35,547 bases of DNA from Candidatus Binatia bacterium (lineage in GTDB: Bacteria; Desulfobacterota; Binatia; UBA9968): NCBI GenBank assembly GCA_036504975.1, contig DASXUF010000029.1, forward strand, positions 1 through 35,547, written 5' to 3'. Both the position numbers and the translations under genes were made by a program. The notes under the pieces are model-generated. The model was not told where the DNA came from. It saw nothing but the letters and a program-made list of their open reading frames with translations, and made no database searches. Shown here piece by piece: positions 1-8,118 of the stretch. Positions within the stretch are counted from its first letter, which is position 1; every line of letters begins with the position of its first letter.

Positions 1-1775
1 ACGCCCATCGACTGCGCCAGCTTGGCGAAATCGATGTTCGGATTCTCGATCGTCGTTCCGATTGCCGCGGTGTCCATGCGGCGGTTGTGCAGCCCGGCCA
101 TTTTCTGCAGGTGCATGACTTCCTGGTGGTAGGCGCGGTTATTGTGCATCACCATGAGGATCGGGATCTTGTGGTGCGCCGCGGTCCACAGCACGCCGGG
201 CGCGTACATCAGATCGCCGTCGGGCTGGATCGATACCGTGATGATGCCCTTATCGCGGTTGGCGAGCGCCGCGCCGACCGCGCCCGGAGCGGCGTAACCG
301 ACGCCGGAACCACCCGAGCCGCCGAGAAAATTGTAATATTCCGTCGCCGGCCACAAATTCCGGTTCCACTGGATGCTCGAAGTGGCGAGGCACCATTTCT
401 CGTCTTTGATCGTATTCCACAGATGGGCGGAGAGCCGCGCCGTGCTGACCGGCGACGCGTCCCAGCCGTGACTCGCCGCAGTGCGCGCGCGCTCCTTCAT
501 GCGGCGATAATCCGTGCGCAGCTTGGCCGCGCGCTCCGCGATGGCGGCGCGCCGTGACGCGCCGATCGCGCTCTTCACCGCCTCGGTCAGAGCCGGCAGC
601 GTCGCCTGCGCGTCGCCGAAGATCGCCAGATCGACCGGCATGAAACGCTGCATGTCCTGGTAGTTCGATTTCGTCAACGTTTCGCCGAGCGAAATGTGGA
701 TCGCCTTGACGTCGGGCTTGGCCAGGCGGCGGTATTCGTGATGCGGATCGGTGACTGTGTTGAATTGTCCCCATGGATCGGCGACTTCCAACAACAGCAC
801 GACGTCCGCCTCGGCGACGAGCGCGCGCCGGTCTTCGTTGCGGCAGAGATAGTGGGTCGTCGGAACGTTAAAGCGGCCGTATAGATCGGCGACCGGGGCG
901 TTCAGCGCCTCTGCCAATTCAACGACGCGCTTCATTCCTTCCTGCGAGCGCGCCGCCCGGTCGGCGATGATCACGGGACGCTCCGCCGCGACCAGCATCT
1001 TCGCGGCCTCGACCACGGCGCCGCCGTCGCCCTGCGGCGGGATCGAAAGCGTGAGCTTCGGGATGCGCAGCTTCTTCTCGTCGTGGATCGGCTCTTCCGC
1101 CAGATCGCCGTCGGCGGTGACGACGATCGGCTCCATCGGCGGCGTCGTGCAAAGCTTGTAGCCGCGCATGACCGACTCGGCGAAAGCTTGCAGCGATGCC
1201 GGCTGATCGTCCCACTTGGTGAAATCGCGCAGCAGCAACGCCGGATCCTGCACGCAGTGGTACCACTCCGTGCCCGGCCTGCGCGTGGCCGCATCGACGA
1301 AGTTGCCGGCGAATATCATGATGGGAACGCGGTCGCACCAGGCGTTGTAAACCGCCATCGCCGCGTGCTGCAGCCCGACCGTGCCGTGCGCGAGCACGCC
1401 CATCGGCTTGCCCGCCGCTTTGGCGTAGCCGTGCGCCATCGCGACCGAAGATTCCTCGTGCATGCAGGTCAGGAACTCCGGTTTTTTATTGCCGCCGTAG
1501 TTGACGATGGACTCATGGAGGCTCCGGAAGCTCGAGCCCGGATTCGAAGTGATGTACTCGATGCCGGTCGCTTTGATGACGTCGACCATGAAATCCGAAC
1601 CGGGGCGCGCGATGATTTTTTCGCTCGCCCGCGCGGGCTCTTTAGCTTCCCCGCCGGCGGTTGCCGCCTCGGCCGACCGGGTGTTTTGCACGAGCCGCGC
1701 GCCAATGGTGGCTGCCGCCGCGGTTGCCGCGGCGCCTTTGAGAAATGAACGACGGTCGATGGTTTGTTTGCCCAT
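1..1775 (-). CDS. Thiamine-diphosphate enzyme (acetolactate synthase-like) with Tat signal, C-terminus outside window
   Basis: The frame is open from the ATG at 1775 to the window edge, giving at least 591 residues with the C-terminus missing. An AGGAGA ribosome site lies 8 nt before the ATG. The N-terminus carries a twin-arginine motif (DRRSFLKG, residues 7-14) followed by an alanine-rich stretch, so Tat export of a folded protein is predicted. The ThDP-enzyme fold is supported by the N-terminal PYR-domain segment with MHEESSVAMAHGYAKAAGK (Glu107 is the likely cofactor-activating glutamate) and by a PP-domain motif near residues 518-546 with DGD at its start and NN at its end. The family decarboxylates or ligates 2-keto acids using ThDP and Mg; the substrate here is unknown. 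The gene is divergent from the YVTN propeller gene. Export is odd, because relatives of this family are usually cytoplasmic. I am confident of the family and cannot assign a reaction. Confidence 0.85.
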   Translation of the reverse strand, partial: MGKQTIDRRSFLKGAAATAAAATIGARLVQNTRSAEAATAGGEAKEPARASEKIIARPGSDFMVDVIKATGIEYITSNPGSSFRSLHESIVNYGGNKKPEFLTCMHEESSVAMAHGYAKAAGKPMGVLAHGTVGLQHAAMAVYNAWCDRVPIMIFAGNFVDAATRRPGTEWYHCVQDPALLLRDFTKWDDQPASLQAFAESVMRGYKLCTTPPMEPIVVTADGDLAEEPIHDEKKLRIPKLTLSIPPQGDGGAVVEAAKMLVAAERPVIIADRAARSQEGMKRVVELAEALNAPVADLYGRFNVPTTHYLCRNEDRRALVAEADVVLLLEVADPWGQFNTVTDPHHEYRRLAKPDVKAIHISLGETLTKSNYQDMQRFMPVDLAIFGDAQATLPALTEAVKSAIGASRRAAIAERAAKLRTDYRRMKERARTAASHGWDASPVSTARLSAHLWNTIKDEKWCLATSSIQWNRNLWPATEYYNFLGGSGGSGVGYAAPGAVGAALANRDKGIITVSIQPDGDLMYAPGVLWTAAHHKIPILMVMHNNRAYHQEVMHLQKMAGLHNRRMDTAAIGTTIENPNIDFAKLAQSMG

Positions 1776-1919
1776 AGTTCGTCTCCTTTTGCCGGGAGCG
1801 TAACCGATGCGCTCGCGCCGTGTCAACATAAACTATCCGAGAGACGTGAACCCGGCATGGTCCGCACATCGACATGCGGGGTCTTCCATGATAAATTCAA
1901 TCGCCATCGGAGGTTTGCC

Positions 1920-3131
1920 GTGCGTAAGATCCCCATCGCATTGTTCTCGGTTATCGCCGTGGGTTTCGGAGCTTTGCTGGCGCTGAATTTTCGGCCGAAT
2001 GCCCCGGTCGGTCCGGCTGAGCCGCCCCGGACGAAAGCCGTTTCGGCTTCGATCGCCGTCCAGACGGTGCCTGGGATGCCGCCGGTGATAAACCCATCGA
2101 ATCTCTACAGCGAAACCGATGTGGGAAAATTCAGCCCGGCGGTCGCCGGCGCATTGACGCGCGTCTACGTTCCCAACCGCTCGTCGAATGACGTGCACGT
2201 GATCAACCCTGAGACGCTCAAAGTAATCGATCGCTTCCCCGTAGGCGTGCACCCGCAGCACATCGTGCCGTCGTGGGACTTGAAGATGCTATGGGTGAAC
2301 AACAACGCCGAGGGGCGCCCCGACGGGAGCCTGACGCCGATCGATCCGAAGACGGGTAGGCCGGGAAAATCCGTTCCCGTCGACGATCCCTACAATATGT
2401 ATTTCACTCCCAACGGCACCTGGGCGGTCATCGTAGCCGAGGCCTTTAAGCGCCTGGATTTCCGCGACCCGCAAACCATGGCGTTGGAGGTCTCGCTCGA
2501 AGTGCCCGAATGCGCCGGGATCAACCACGCTGACTTTTCCATCGACGGGCGTTTCGGGATTTTTACTTGCGAGTACGCCGGCAGCGTGGCGAAAATCGAT
2601 TTCGTCGAGCGCAAGGTTGCCGGTTATCTCAAACTCTCGCGCGGCGGCATGCCGCAAGACGTTCGGGTTTCGCCGGACGGCGCGATTTTTTACGTTGCGG
2701 ATATGAAAGCCGGCGGCGTGTTTCTGATCGACGGGAAGACATTCAGAGAACTCGGCTTCATCGAAACCGGCACCGGGACGCACGGCCTCTACCCAAGCCG
2801 CGACGGGACGAAACTCTACGTGGCCAATCGCGGCTCGGCGCGCGTCTACGGCCCGCCACGCGGCGATGGCAGTGTTTCCGTCCTGGATTTTGCGACGCGG
2901 AAAGTCGTCGCCACGTGGCCGATTCCCGGCGGCGGCAGCCCGGATATGGGGAACGTGAGCGCCGATGGAAAGAAGCTCTGGCTCTCGGGCCGTTATGACG
3001 ACGTCGTCTACGTTATCGACACGATGACGGGCGAGGTGAAATCAATTTCGGTCGGGGACGAGCCGCACGGACTCACGGTCTGGCCGCAACCGGGACGGTA
3101 TTCACTGGGACACACGGGAAACCTGAGGTAA
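1920..3131 (+). CDS. YVTN/YncE-like seven-bladed beta-propeller protein, membrane-anchored or secreted
   Basis: I start this 403-residue protein at GTG 1920, because GGAGG (1909-1913) sits 6 nt upstream and the next residues form a signal peptide or anchor (basic RK, then about 20 hydrophobic residues). Upstream ATGs in frame have no ribosome site. The mature part shows repeated propeller blades: VYVPNRSSNDVHVINPET, FTPNGTWAVIVAEA, VSPDGAIFYVADM, LYVANRGSARVY and LWLSGRYDDVVYVIDTMTG, with the recurrent pattern of variable loop, aromatic/YV strand and N/D. Proteins of this YncE/lactonase-like group act in the periplasm or outside the cell as binding scaffolds, and some are enzymes; no catalytic signature is visible. 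It is divergent from the Tat-exported ThDP enzyme, so both products may work outside the cytoplasm. The gene ends at an inverted repeat shared with the convergent LLM gene. Confidence 0.85.
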   Translation: MRKIPIALFSVIAVGFGALLALNFRPNAPVGPAEPPRTKAVSASIAVQTVPGMPPVINPSNLYSETDVGKFSPAVAGALTRVYVPNRSSNDVHVINPETLKVIDRFPVGVHPQHIVPSWDLKMLWVNNNAEGRPDGSLTPIDPKTGRPGKSVPVDDPYNMYFTPNGTWAVIVAEAFKRLDFRDPQTMALEVSLEVPECAGINHADFSIDGRFGIFTCEYAGSVAKIDFVERKVAGYLKLSRGGMPQDVRVSPDGAIFYVADMKAGGVFLIDGKTFRELGFIETGTGTHGLYPSRDGTKLYVANRGSARVYGPPRGDGSVSVLDFATRKVVATWPIPGGGSPDMGNVSADGKKLWLSGRYDDVVYVIDTMTGEVKSISVGDEPHGLTVWPQPGRYSLGHTGNLR

Positions 3132-3207
3132 GGATGAAGGATGAGGGATGAAGGCTGAAGCAAGAGGTCGTTGCTGTTTCATCCTTCATAATTCATCCTT
3201 CATCCTT
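3130..3207. terminator. Inverted repeat between convergent genes, probable bidirectional terminator
   Basis: A 15-base arm AAGGATGAAGGATGA (3130-3144) is perfectly complementary to TCATCCTTCATCCTT (3193-3207), with extra degenerate copies of the GGATGAA unit between them. It lies exactly between the stop of the propeller gene and the stop of the convergent flavin oxidoreductase gene, and its right arm encodes the last codons of the latter. No clean T-run follows, so termination is inferred from position and symmetry. The GGATGAA unit structure also resembles a dispersed genomic repeat. Confidence 0.55.
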
Positions 3208-4212
3208 GCTTTTCAGCGCGGGCATCACATGCCGCGTAAAGAGATCCACTGACCGCAGCGATTCCTCCAAAGATAAATCTCCGAAAGCGAATTGGCCGAC
3301 CAGATAGTTCGCGCCGGATTCCGCAAGCTGGGATTGCAGGAAAGCGCGCACGGTCTCCGGACCGCCGGCAATGCCTTGCCCCGCCAATGGGAGTTCATCG
3401 AAAGTCGGCGGCCGCTGGTGTATCGGCGCGCCGCCGCGAAGCTTGAACAAATGGTTGAAGCTCCGGTGCCACATCGAATAGGCGCGCCGCGCGATCGTAA
3501 GCGCTTCGTCGTCAGCGCCGGCCACGACGATGAAGCGGCCGATCCCGATCATCGGCTTTGCGCCGGTTTTTCCATGCGTCTCGCCCCGGACTTGACGGTA
3601 GCGATCGACAAAGCTGCGCGTCTTGGCGGCGGAGTCCAGGCTCACGATATTGAGGCCGCGGCGCGCCGCCCGCTCGGCGCTCTCGACGGAGTGGACGCCG
3701 TACCAGACGGGCGGATGCGGTTTTTGCAGCGGTTCGAGCTCCATCGGGACATGGTCGAAGGAAAAAAACTCGCCGTGGAAATCGAGCGTCCTTTGCGCCA
3801 GGCCCGCGAGGACCACGTCCAATGCCTCCGTGTAGATCCGCTGCGCGTCGGCGGGATTCACTCCGTAGAATGAAACCTCGATGGGAGAGGAGCCGCGGCC
3901 GAAGCCGATCTCGAGCCGGCCGCCGCTCATTTGATCGAGCATGCAGATCTCTTCGATCAAGCGCAGCGGATGATGCAGCGGCAGCGCATAGACCAGCGGC
4001 CCGAAGCGCAGCCGCCGCGTGCGCTCGGCGACGGCGGCGAGGAACACGCTTGGCGCCGGCGCCATGCCAAGGGGAGTCGAGTGATGCTCCGCAAGGTGGT
4101 AGGCGTAAAAACCCGCGCAGTCATAAGCCTCGACGAGATTGAGGCGTGCCGCGTAAAAATCTTTCAGCGGCGCGGCCCCGCGATCCAGATGATCGAATAC
4201 GCCGAATTCCAT
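3193..4212 (-). CDS. LLM class flavin-dependent oxidoreductase (luciferase-like monooxygenase)
   Basis: This 339-residue protein has the bacterial luciferase TIM-barrel pattern: MEFGVFDHLDRG at the N-terminus, YAYHLAEHHSTPLGMAPAPS, FGPLVYALPLHHPLRLIEEI and LDQMSGGRLEIGFGRGSSPIE, with a DVVLAGL segment further on. These are typical of FMN- or F420-dependent LLM oxidoreductases, which oxidise or cleave small organic molecules using reduced flavin. I chose ATG 4212 because the family begins with this FGVFDH strand; an in-frame ATG at 4257 would add 15 residues that do not resemble the family, and neither start has a strong ribosome site. The gene is convergent with the propeller gene. Substrate unknown; a partner flavin reductase is not seen in the window. 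Confidence 0.88.
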   Translation of the reverse strand: MEFGVFDHLDRGAAPLKDFYAARLNLVEAYDCAGFYAYHLAEHHSTPLGMAPAPSVFLAAVAERTRRLRFGPLVYALPLHHPLRLIEEICMLDQMSGGRLEIGFGRGSSPIEVSFYGVNPADAQRIYTEALDVVLAGLAQRTLDFHGEFFSFDHVPMELEPLQKPHPPVWYGVHSVESAERAARRGLNIVSLDSAAKTRSFVDRYRQVRGETHGKTGAKPMIGIGRFIVVAGADDEALTIARRAYSMWHRSFNHLFKLRGGAPIHQRPPTFDELPLAGQGIAGGPETVRAFLQSQLAESGANYLVGQFAFGDLSLEESLRSVDLFTRHVMPALKSKDEG

Positions 4213-4425
4213 AGCTGATTCCGAATCCGCTGGCGATGCTACATTAACCCGCGCCATCGATACAAGCCAGCGACGCGGAATGGTTTACCTGTCTCAAGGA
4301 AATTCCTCCCTCGAATCCTGAATTTTCCCTACTCATCGGGTCGCTGCGTGGTTGTATGCTTTGAGTGGGGGCGGCACACGCGGCGGCGACGCGGTCTGAA
4401 AATCATAGACATGGAGGTCGATGTT

Positions 4426-4848
4426 ATGAACGAACAGATAGCTACAGGCCAGTGGAAGCAAATGCGCGGTGCGCTGAAATCGTGGTGGGGCCGCTTCACC
4501 GACGACGACTTCGACTGGGTCGGAGGAGAGAAGGACAAGCTGATCGGCTTGATCCAAGAGAAGTACGGACAGACCCGCGATCAGGCCGAGCAGGAAGTCG
4601 AAAAGCGCCTGAGAGAGTACGACGCGAGCGGCACAGTCGCCGGCGTGACGGCTAGGGCGCAGGAACTCGGCGCCCAGGCCACGGCCAAGGTGAGGGAAGC
4701 CGTCGACTCGGCGAGATCTTATATACGCGACAAAGACTACGGGGATATAGCCAAAGAGGCCACGGACCTGGTTCGCAGCTATCCCGTTCAATCGCTCTTG
4801 ATCGGCATCGGCATCGGTTTTCTGCTGGCGCGAAGCGCGAAAAGATAA
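4426..4848 (+). CDS. CsbD-like stress protein fused to DUF883/ElaB-type C-terminal membrane anchor
   Basis: The 140-residue protein starts at ATG 4426, 8 nt after GGAGG (4413-4417). Residues 1-60 match the CsbD pattern (TGQWKQMRGALKSWWGRF, DWVGGEKDKLIGLIQEKYG), which is common in general-stress proteins of unknown mechanism. The rest resembles ElaB/YqjD (DUF883) proteins: a charged helix with alanine repeats and a glycine-zipper tail segment (VQSLLIGIGIGFLLARSAKR) expected to insert in the inner membrane; in E. coli such proteins associate with ribosomes in stationary phase. It is the first gene of a four-gene cassette, with a 4-base gap to the holin-like gene. The fusion of the two stress-protein types is what I infer from the order of motifs. 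Confidence 0.8.
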   Translation: MNEQIATGQWKQMRGALKSWWGRFTDDDFDWVGGEKDKLIGLIQEKYGQTRDQAEQEVEKRLREYDASGTVAGVTARAQELGAQATAKVREAVDSARSYIRDKDYGDIAKEATDLVRSYPVQSLLIGIGIGFLLARSAKR

Positions 4849-4852
4849 TTCC

Positions 4853-5185
4853 ATGAGCGTCAGGACGGAACCGGCGGCGCAGCCGGGTTTGTCGTCGTTG
4901 ATCGCCGGCATTCTTAAAGACGCCAAAGAGCTGGCGGTGCAGGGAGCGGCGCTGGCAAAGCTCGAGGTGAAAGACGAGCTGCTCAAAGCCAAAAGCGCCG
5001 CCATCGCGGCCGGCATCGGCGTAGGCGTGGCGGCGGTCGGCGGGGTCTTGATGATACTCATGGTCGTCCATCTGCTGGACGCGTTCACGACGATTCCCCT
5101 GTGGGGCGCGTACGGAATTGTCGGAGGCGTGTTGCTCCTTCTGGGCGCGATGATGTTCATCGTCGGAAAAGGCAAGGTGGACTGA
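4853..5185 (+). CDS. YqjE/holin-X-like small membrane protein (DUF1469 type)
   Basis: This 110-residue protein has an amphipathic N-terminal helix (LSSLIAGILKDAKELAVQGAAL), a charged linker (LAKLEVKDELLKAK) and two hydrophobic segments near residues 45-70 and 82-102, ending in a short basic tail. This is the layout of the YqjE / phage-holin-like superfamily, chromosomal stress-linked membrane proteins despite the holin name. It starts 4 bases after the CsbD/DUF883 gene and precedes the coiled-coil membrane gene, which parallels the E. coli yqjD-yqjE-yqjK order. There is no phage context, so a lysis role is unlikely. Confidence 0.78.
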   Translation: MSVRTEPAAQPGLSSLIAGILKDAKELAVQGAALAKLEVKDELLKAKSAAIAAGIGVGVAAVGGVLMILMVVHLLDAFTTIPLWGAYGIVGGVLLLLGAMMFIVGKGKVD

Positions 5186-5235
5186 TCCGACGTGGGCGCG
5201 CGCAGAGAGCGCTTGAGATCATAAAGGAGGAGGCG

Positions 5236-5715
5236 ATGGCGAGAGCGACGGAAATCCAAGAGGAAATAAAAGAGACGCACCGACATATCGAGGACACCGG
5301 CTCGGCGATGGTGGAAAAGCTGGAGCTGCTGGAACAGCGTGTGCGCGAGAGCGTCGAAGGGGTGAAGCGCAATTTCGACCTGCAATATCAGGCGCACCGG
5401 CACCCGCTGGCGCTATTCGGCGGCTCGCTGGTGGTTGGGTACCTGCTTGGCACGTGGTTCGGAGACCATTCCAAACACGGCGAGCCGTCCTATCATCCAC
5501 GAATGCATCGGGACAACGGCGTGCGGGATCATTTGAAGAATGAGATCGCTACGACGGTCAAAGGCATGGCCGCGGGCGCTTTGACGGGCACGCTTTGGGA
5601 GATGGTCAAACAGGTGTTGTTTAGGCGAGGATCGCGAAGCCAAAACAGCCAGAGCAGTAATGATCCTCGGGACCTTGGAGGGGGGCGGGGTTCGCGCCGC
5701 GAAGGACACGGCTAA
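5236..5715 (+). CDS. Small coiled-coil membrane protein of the YqjD/DUF3618-like type
   Basis: The start is fixed by AAGGAGG (5224-5230), 5 nt before ATG 5236, giving 159 residues. The first 55 residues form a charged heptad-rich helix (IQEEIKETHRHIEDTGSAMVEKLELLEQRVRES), as in DUF3618-like proteins that begin with an EI.. R..L..T..AL helix. A short glycine-containing hydrophobic segment follows (PLALFGGSLVVGYLLGTWFG), then a hydrophilic stretch, a second glycine-zipper-like segment (KGMAAGALTGTLWEMV) and a disordered basic/glycine tail. It is the third gene of the stress-membrane cassette. The exact family is uncertain; membrane association is well supported. Confidence 0.72.
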   Translation: MARATEIQEEIKETHRHIEDTGSAMVEKLELLEQRVRESVEGVKRNFDLQYQAHRHPLALFGGSLVVGYLLGTWFGDHSKHGEPSYHPRMHRDNGVRDHLKNEIATTVKGMAAGALTGTLWEMVKQVLFRRGSRSQNSQSSNDPRDLGGGRGSRREGHG

Positions 5716-5739
5716 CAGGTCGGAGAAGAAAGTGGGATT

Positions 5740-5850
5740 ATGAAGATCTTGAAAGAAGAAAAGGGCAAAATCGGTTGGATATTGTTGTGGGCGTTGGGCG
5801 TTCCTATCCCCGTACTGATTATTCTATTCCTTCTCCGCGGCTGCACGTAG
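5740..5850 (+). CDS. 36-residue single-pass membrane miniprotein
   Basis: ATG 5740 opens a 36-codon frame ending in TAG at 5850, with a basic N-terminus (MKILKEEKGKIGW), a 19-residue hydrophobic helix (WILLWALGVPIPVLIILFL) and a short RGCT tail. A purine-rich GGAGAAGAAAG stretch precedes it. From memory, similar miniproteins ending in LLRGC occur in many bacterial genomes beside stress-related genes; function unknown. It lies 24 bases after the coiled-coil membrane gene and could be cotranscribed with the cassette. The single cysteine at residue 35 could be a disulfide or lipid site, but there is no lipobox. Confidence 0.65.
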   Translation: MKILKEEKGKIGWILLWALGVPIPVLIILFLLRGCT

Positions 5851-5868
5851 AATATTATTGGATCTCCT

Positions 5869-6420
5869 TCAGAACGTCACGCTGCCCTGCGGCGCCGCCA
5901 CGTCGAATCCGTTCACGAGCAATCCAACCAGGCTGTAGTGGCCGGTGAGCGCGACCGTCTCGATCAGTTGTTGGCGCCCCAGCTCGGCCAGCGCGCGGGC
6001 GAATAATTCATCCGACATCCGGCGCTCGCGGAGCAGCGCCCGCACGGTTTCCACGAGCAGCCGCTCCCGCGGCGTCAGTCCGTCCAAAGAACCGTTCGCG
6101 CGGACGATCTCGATCGCCTGCGGTCGCGTGCCTACCTCGCGTCCCCTAACCTCGTGCCGCATCCACGGGTAGCGCGCGCCCGTCTCGCGGGCGGTAGCGA
6201 GGATTACTAACTCACGGTCCTGCGCCGGCAGCGCCGCGTTGAACCGAAAGTAGTCCTCCAGCGCCGCCACGCGGTCGGCGAGGGCCGGCAGGTGCATCAA
6301 CACCCCGAACGGCCCGCCCGCTCCGGCGCGCACGCCGGCGCGAACGGCTGCGATGCGATCCCAAATTTGCTGATGCTCCGGCGACAGTTCGTCGCGTGTA
6401 ACGGCTGGCAATCGGCCCAT
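5869..6420 (-). CDS. Carboxymuconolactone decarboxylase family protein (AhpD-like fold, no CxxC)
   Basis: This 183-residue all-helical protein has the family segment ELVILATARETGARYPWMRHEVRGREVG, with the conserved E..ILATARE and W..H motifs, and a C-terminal HYSLVGLLVNGFDV helix. A GGGAGGAG ribosome site precedes ATG 6420. It lacks the AhpD CxxC pair, so a peroxidase-reductant role is unlikely; members without it are often decarboxylase-like or of unknown function. It is the last gene of a minus-strand operon, 27 bases after the Bug-type binding protein, suggesting use of a small organic acid. Confidence 0.82.
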   Translation of the reverse strand: MGRLPAVTRDELSPEHQQIWDRIAAVRAGVRAGAGGPFGVLMHLPALADRVAALEDYFRFNAALPAQDRELVILATARETGARYPWMRHEVRGREVGTRPQAIEIVRANGSLDGLTPRERLLVETVRALLRERRMSDELFARALAELGRQQLIETVALTGHYSLVGLLVNGFDVAAPQGSVTF

Positions 6421-6447
6421 GGCTCCTCCCTATACATATAAGACAGA

Positions 6448-7479
6448 TCACTCTCCGACGAACTTTTTGATGCCTGCGATCACCTCGGGCGACTGAACGG
6501 TGGCTTCTTTCGCCAGACTCTCGAGCTCCTCTCCGGCGAGCAGCTCCGGCTCGAGCCCCTTCTTTTTGGCTTCAGCGACGAAAGCTGCATCAGTAAACGC
6601 GTGCGCGTACGCTGCGCGCAGCGCCTTGACTTGCTCTGCGGGAATTCCGGGCGAACCGATCGTCGGGTAACTGCCGAATTCGCCCGAGCCCAACATGACC
6701 GTAGCCAGACGCCGGCTGACGTCGGCGGTTTGATACTGATCCATCAGCTCACTCAGCAGCGGCGTGTCGGGCAGCCGCGCGTCCCGTTTTTTTCCGGTTT
6801 GGACCAAGACGCGAACCAGTCCCTTGCTGCGCCAGATAGGGAAAGGCTCGCGCGCGAAAAAAACCTGCACGGTGAAGGCGCGACATTGTACTTCCCCTCG
6901 CTCGACCGCCAGCTCGATGTCGGCGCCTCCTTGATAGCCGGTCACGAGGTTGAATTTCGCGCCGATGGTCTGTTCGAGCAATTTCGGCATGTAGTATCCC
7001 GTATTGCCGGTGCCGGTGGCGCCGCACTTGGGCGGCACGGCGGCGTTGCGGACGTCGTGGATGGTCTTGTAAGGAGTGTTGGCCCACATGTAGAGCATCG
7101 CGTTCGTTCGCGTCGAGCTGCCGACCCACGAGAACTTGGACCAGTCGAACTGGACCTCTTTGTGCGCCAGGAGCTGTTCGAAATAGAGCGCGGCGTTGAC
7201 GACTCCGAGGGTCAGGCCGTCAGGCTTCGCGACGCCGTAAACGTAATTCGCCGCCACCATCGAGCCCGCGCCGGCCATGTTTTGCACGATGACGGCGGGA
7301 TTTCCCGGAAGATACTTGCCCAGTTGGGGAGCGATCAGTCGCGCCCACTGATCGTGCGCGCTGCCCGCAGGATATCCGACGACGATTCTTATCGTCTTTC
7401 CCTGGAAGAAAGGCGCCTGCGCCCCGAGTTCGGAGCTCCATAGCAAAAAAACCAGCAACCCGAAGGTTAAACTTTTCAT
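6448..7479 (-). CDS. Tripartite tricarboxylate transporter (Bug family) substrate-binding protein
   Basis: The 343-residue protein begins with a Sec signal peptide (MKSLTFGLLVFLLWSSELGAQA) and continues with the Bug signature FFQGKTIRIVVGYPAGSAHDQWARL, then VIVQNMAGAGSMVAANYVY and GATGTGNTGYYMP. Bug proteins capture carboxylates in the periplasm for TctA/TctB membrane partners, which are absent here, as is common for this greatly expanded family. The sequence is a divergent member, with His-Asp-Gln where many have G.D..AR, and a CGATGTG segment. It is third in the operon kelch-GlcG-Bug-CMD, 28 bases after the GlcG-like gene. The ligand is not predictable. Confidence 0.82.
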   Translation of the reverse strand: MKSLTFGLLVFLLWSSELGAQAPFFQGKTIRIVVGYPAGSAHDQWARLIAPQLGKYLPGNPAVIVQNMAGAGSMVAANYVYGVAKPDGLTLGVVNAALYFEQLLAHKEVQFDWSKFSWVGSSTRTNAMLYMWANTPYKTIHDVRNAAVPPKCGATGTGNTGYYMPKLLEQTIGAKFNLVTGYQGGADIELAVERGEVQCRAFTVQVFFAREPFPIWRSKGLVRVLVQTGKKRDARLPDTPLLSELMDQYQTADVSRRLATVMLGSGEFGSYPTIGSPGIPAEQVKALRAAYAHAFTDAAFVAEAKKKGLEPELLAGEELESLAKEATVQSPEVIAGIKKFVGE

Positions 7480-7507
7480 GGTCCGTCCGTGTAATTGTCT
7501 ACAGCCG

Positions 7508-8080
7508 CTACTTGCGGCTCTGCCGGAATTTCTCCCATGCGGCGATGCCGGCCTTGACGGCCTCCACGTCGCCGTCGCCGCCGTGTCCGGCGCTCCCGAC
7601 CCCGCCGACGATGCGGCCGTTCACAATCAGCGGAAAGCCGCCGCGGATCAGCAGGATCTCTCCTTGAAGCATGCTGAGCGCGCTTAGAAAGCGCTGCGGA
7701 TTCACCTTGTACTGATCCGAGGATTCGGCCGTGGTTTGCTGCAGCGCCACCGCGCCGACCGCTTTACCGACGGCGAAGCGCGCGAAGAAGCTCGACGTGC
7801 CGTCGATGCGGTCCATCGAAACGAGGTTGCCGTTGTCGTCGACCACGGCGATCGCGGCGTGCGCTTTGTCGGCGCGCACGCGCGCGACGGCTGCTTCGAT
7901 GATGATCCGCGCCTCTTCCAAAGACAGCGAGCTGGCGGCGTCGATGCGCGGGCGCGGCGCGCGAGCCGGCGCGCTTTCGTCCGCCGGTTTTTCCTGCGCG
8001 AACGCCACCGTGCCGGCGAGCGTTGCCGTCGCCAGGATCGTCGTCAGTCGCGGCCACATGGAAATATTGTTTTTATTCAT
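7508..8080 (-). CDS. GlcG/HbpS-like heme-binding-fold protein, exported
   Basis: I use ATG 8080, preceded by GGGAG 5 bases upstream, giving 190 residues; the frame continues upstream but that part overlaps the kelch gene antiframe. A signal peptide (MNKNNISMWPRLTTILATATLAGTVAFA) leads into the GlcG/HbpS domain: LSLEEARIIIEAAVARVRAD, AIAVVDDNGNLVSMDRIDG, a FFARFAVGKAVGAVAL helix, and GGFPLIVNGRIVGGVGSAGHGGDGD. HbpS binds heme at the cell surface and GlcG homologues accompany glycolate use, so a sensing or binding role outside the cytoplasm fits. It sits 38 bases after the kelch gene. Confidence 0.85.
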   Translation of the reverse strand: MNKNNISMWPRLTTILATATLAGTVAFAQEKPADESAPARAPRPRIDAASSLSLEEARIIIEAAVARVRADKAHAAIAVVDDNGNLVSMDRIDGTSSFFARFAVGKAVGAVALQQTTAESSDQYKVNPQRFLSALSMLQGEILLIRGGFPLIVNGRIVGGVGSAGHGGDGDVEAVKAGIAAWEKFRQSRK

Positions 8081-8118
8081 CTTGCTCCCTCCGAGGAACA
8101 TGTAGGCCAAACTAAATC

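Noticed and set aside
1798-1826. Sigma-70 promoter (TTGACA at 1821-1826, minus strand) for the ThDP gene
   Set aside because: The hexamer 17 bases downstream (TTACGC) is too far from a -10 consensus to support a call.
4853-5185. Phage holin
   Set aside because: No lysis or phage genes nearby; the neighbours match the chromosomal YqjD/YqjE stress cassette.
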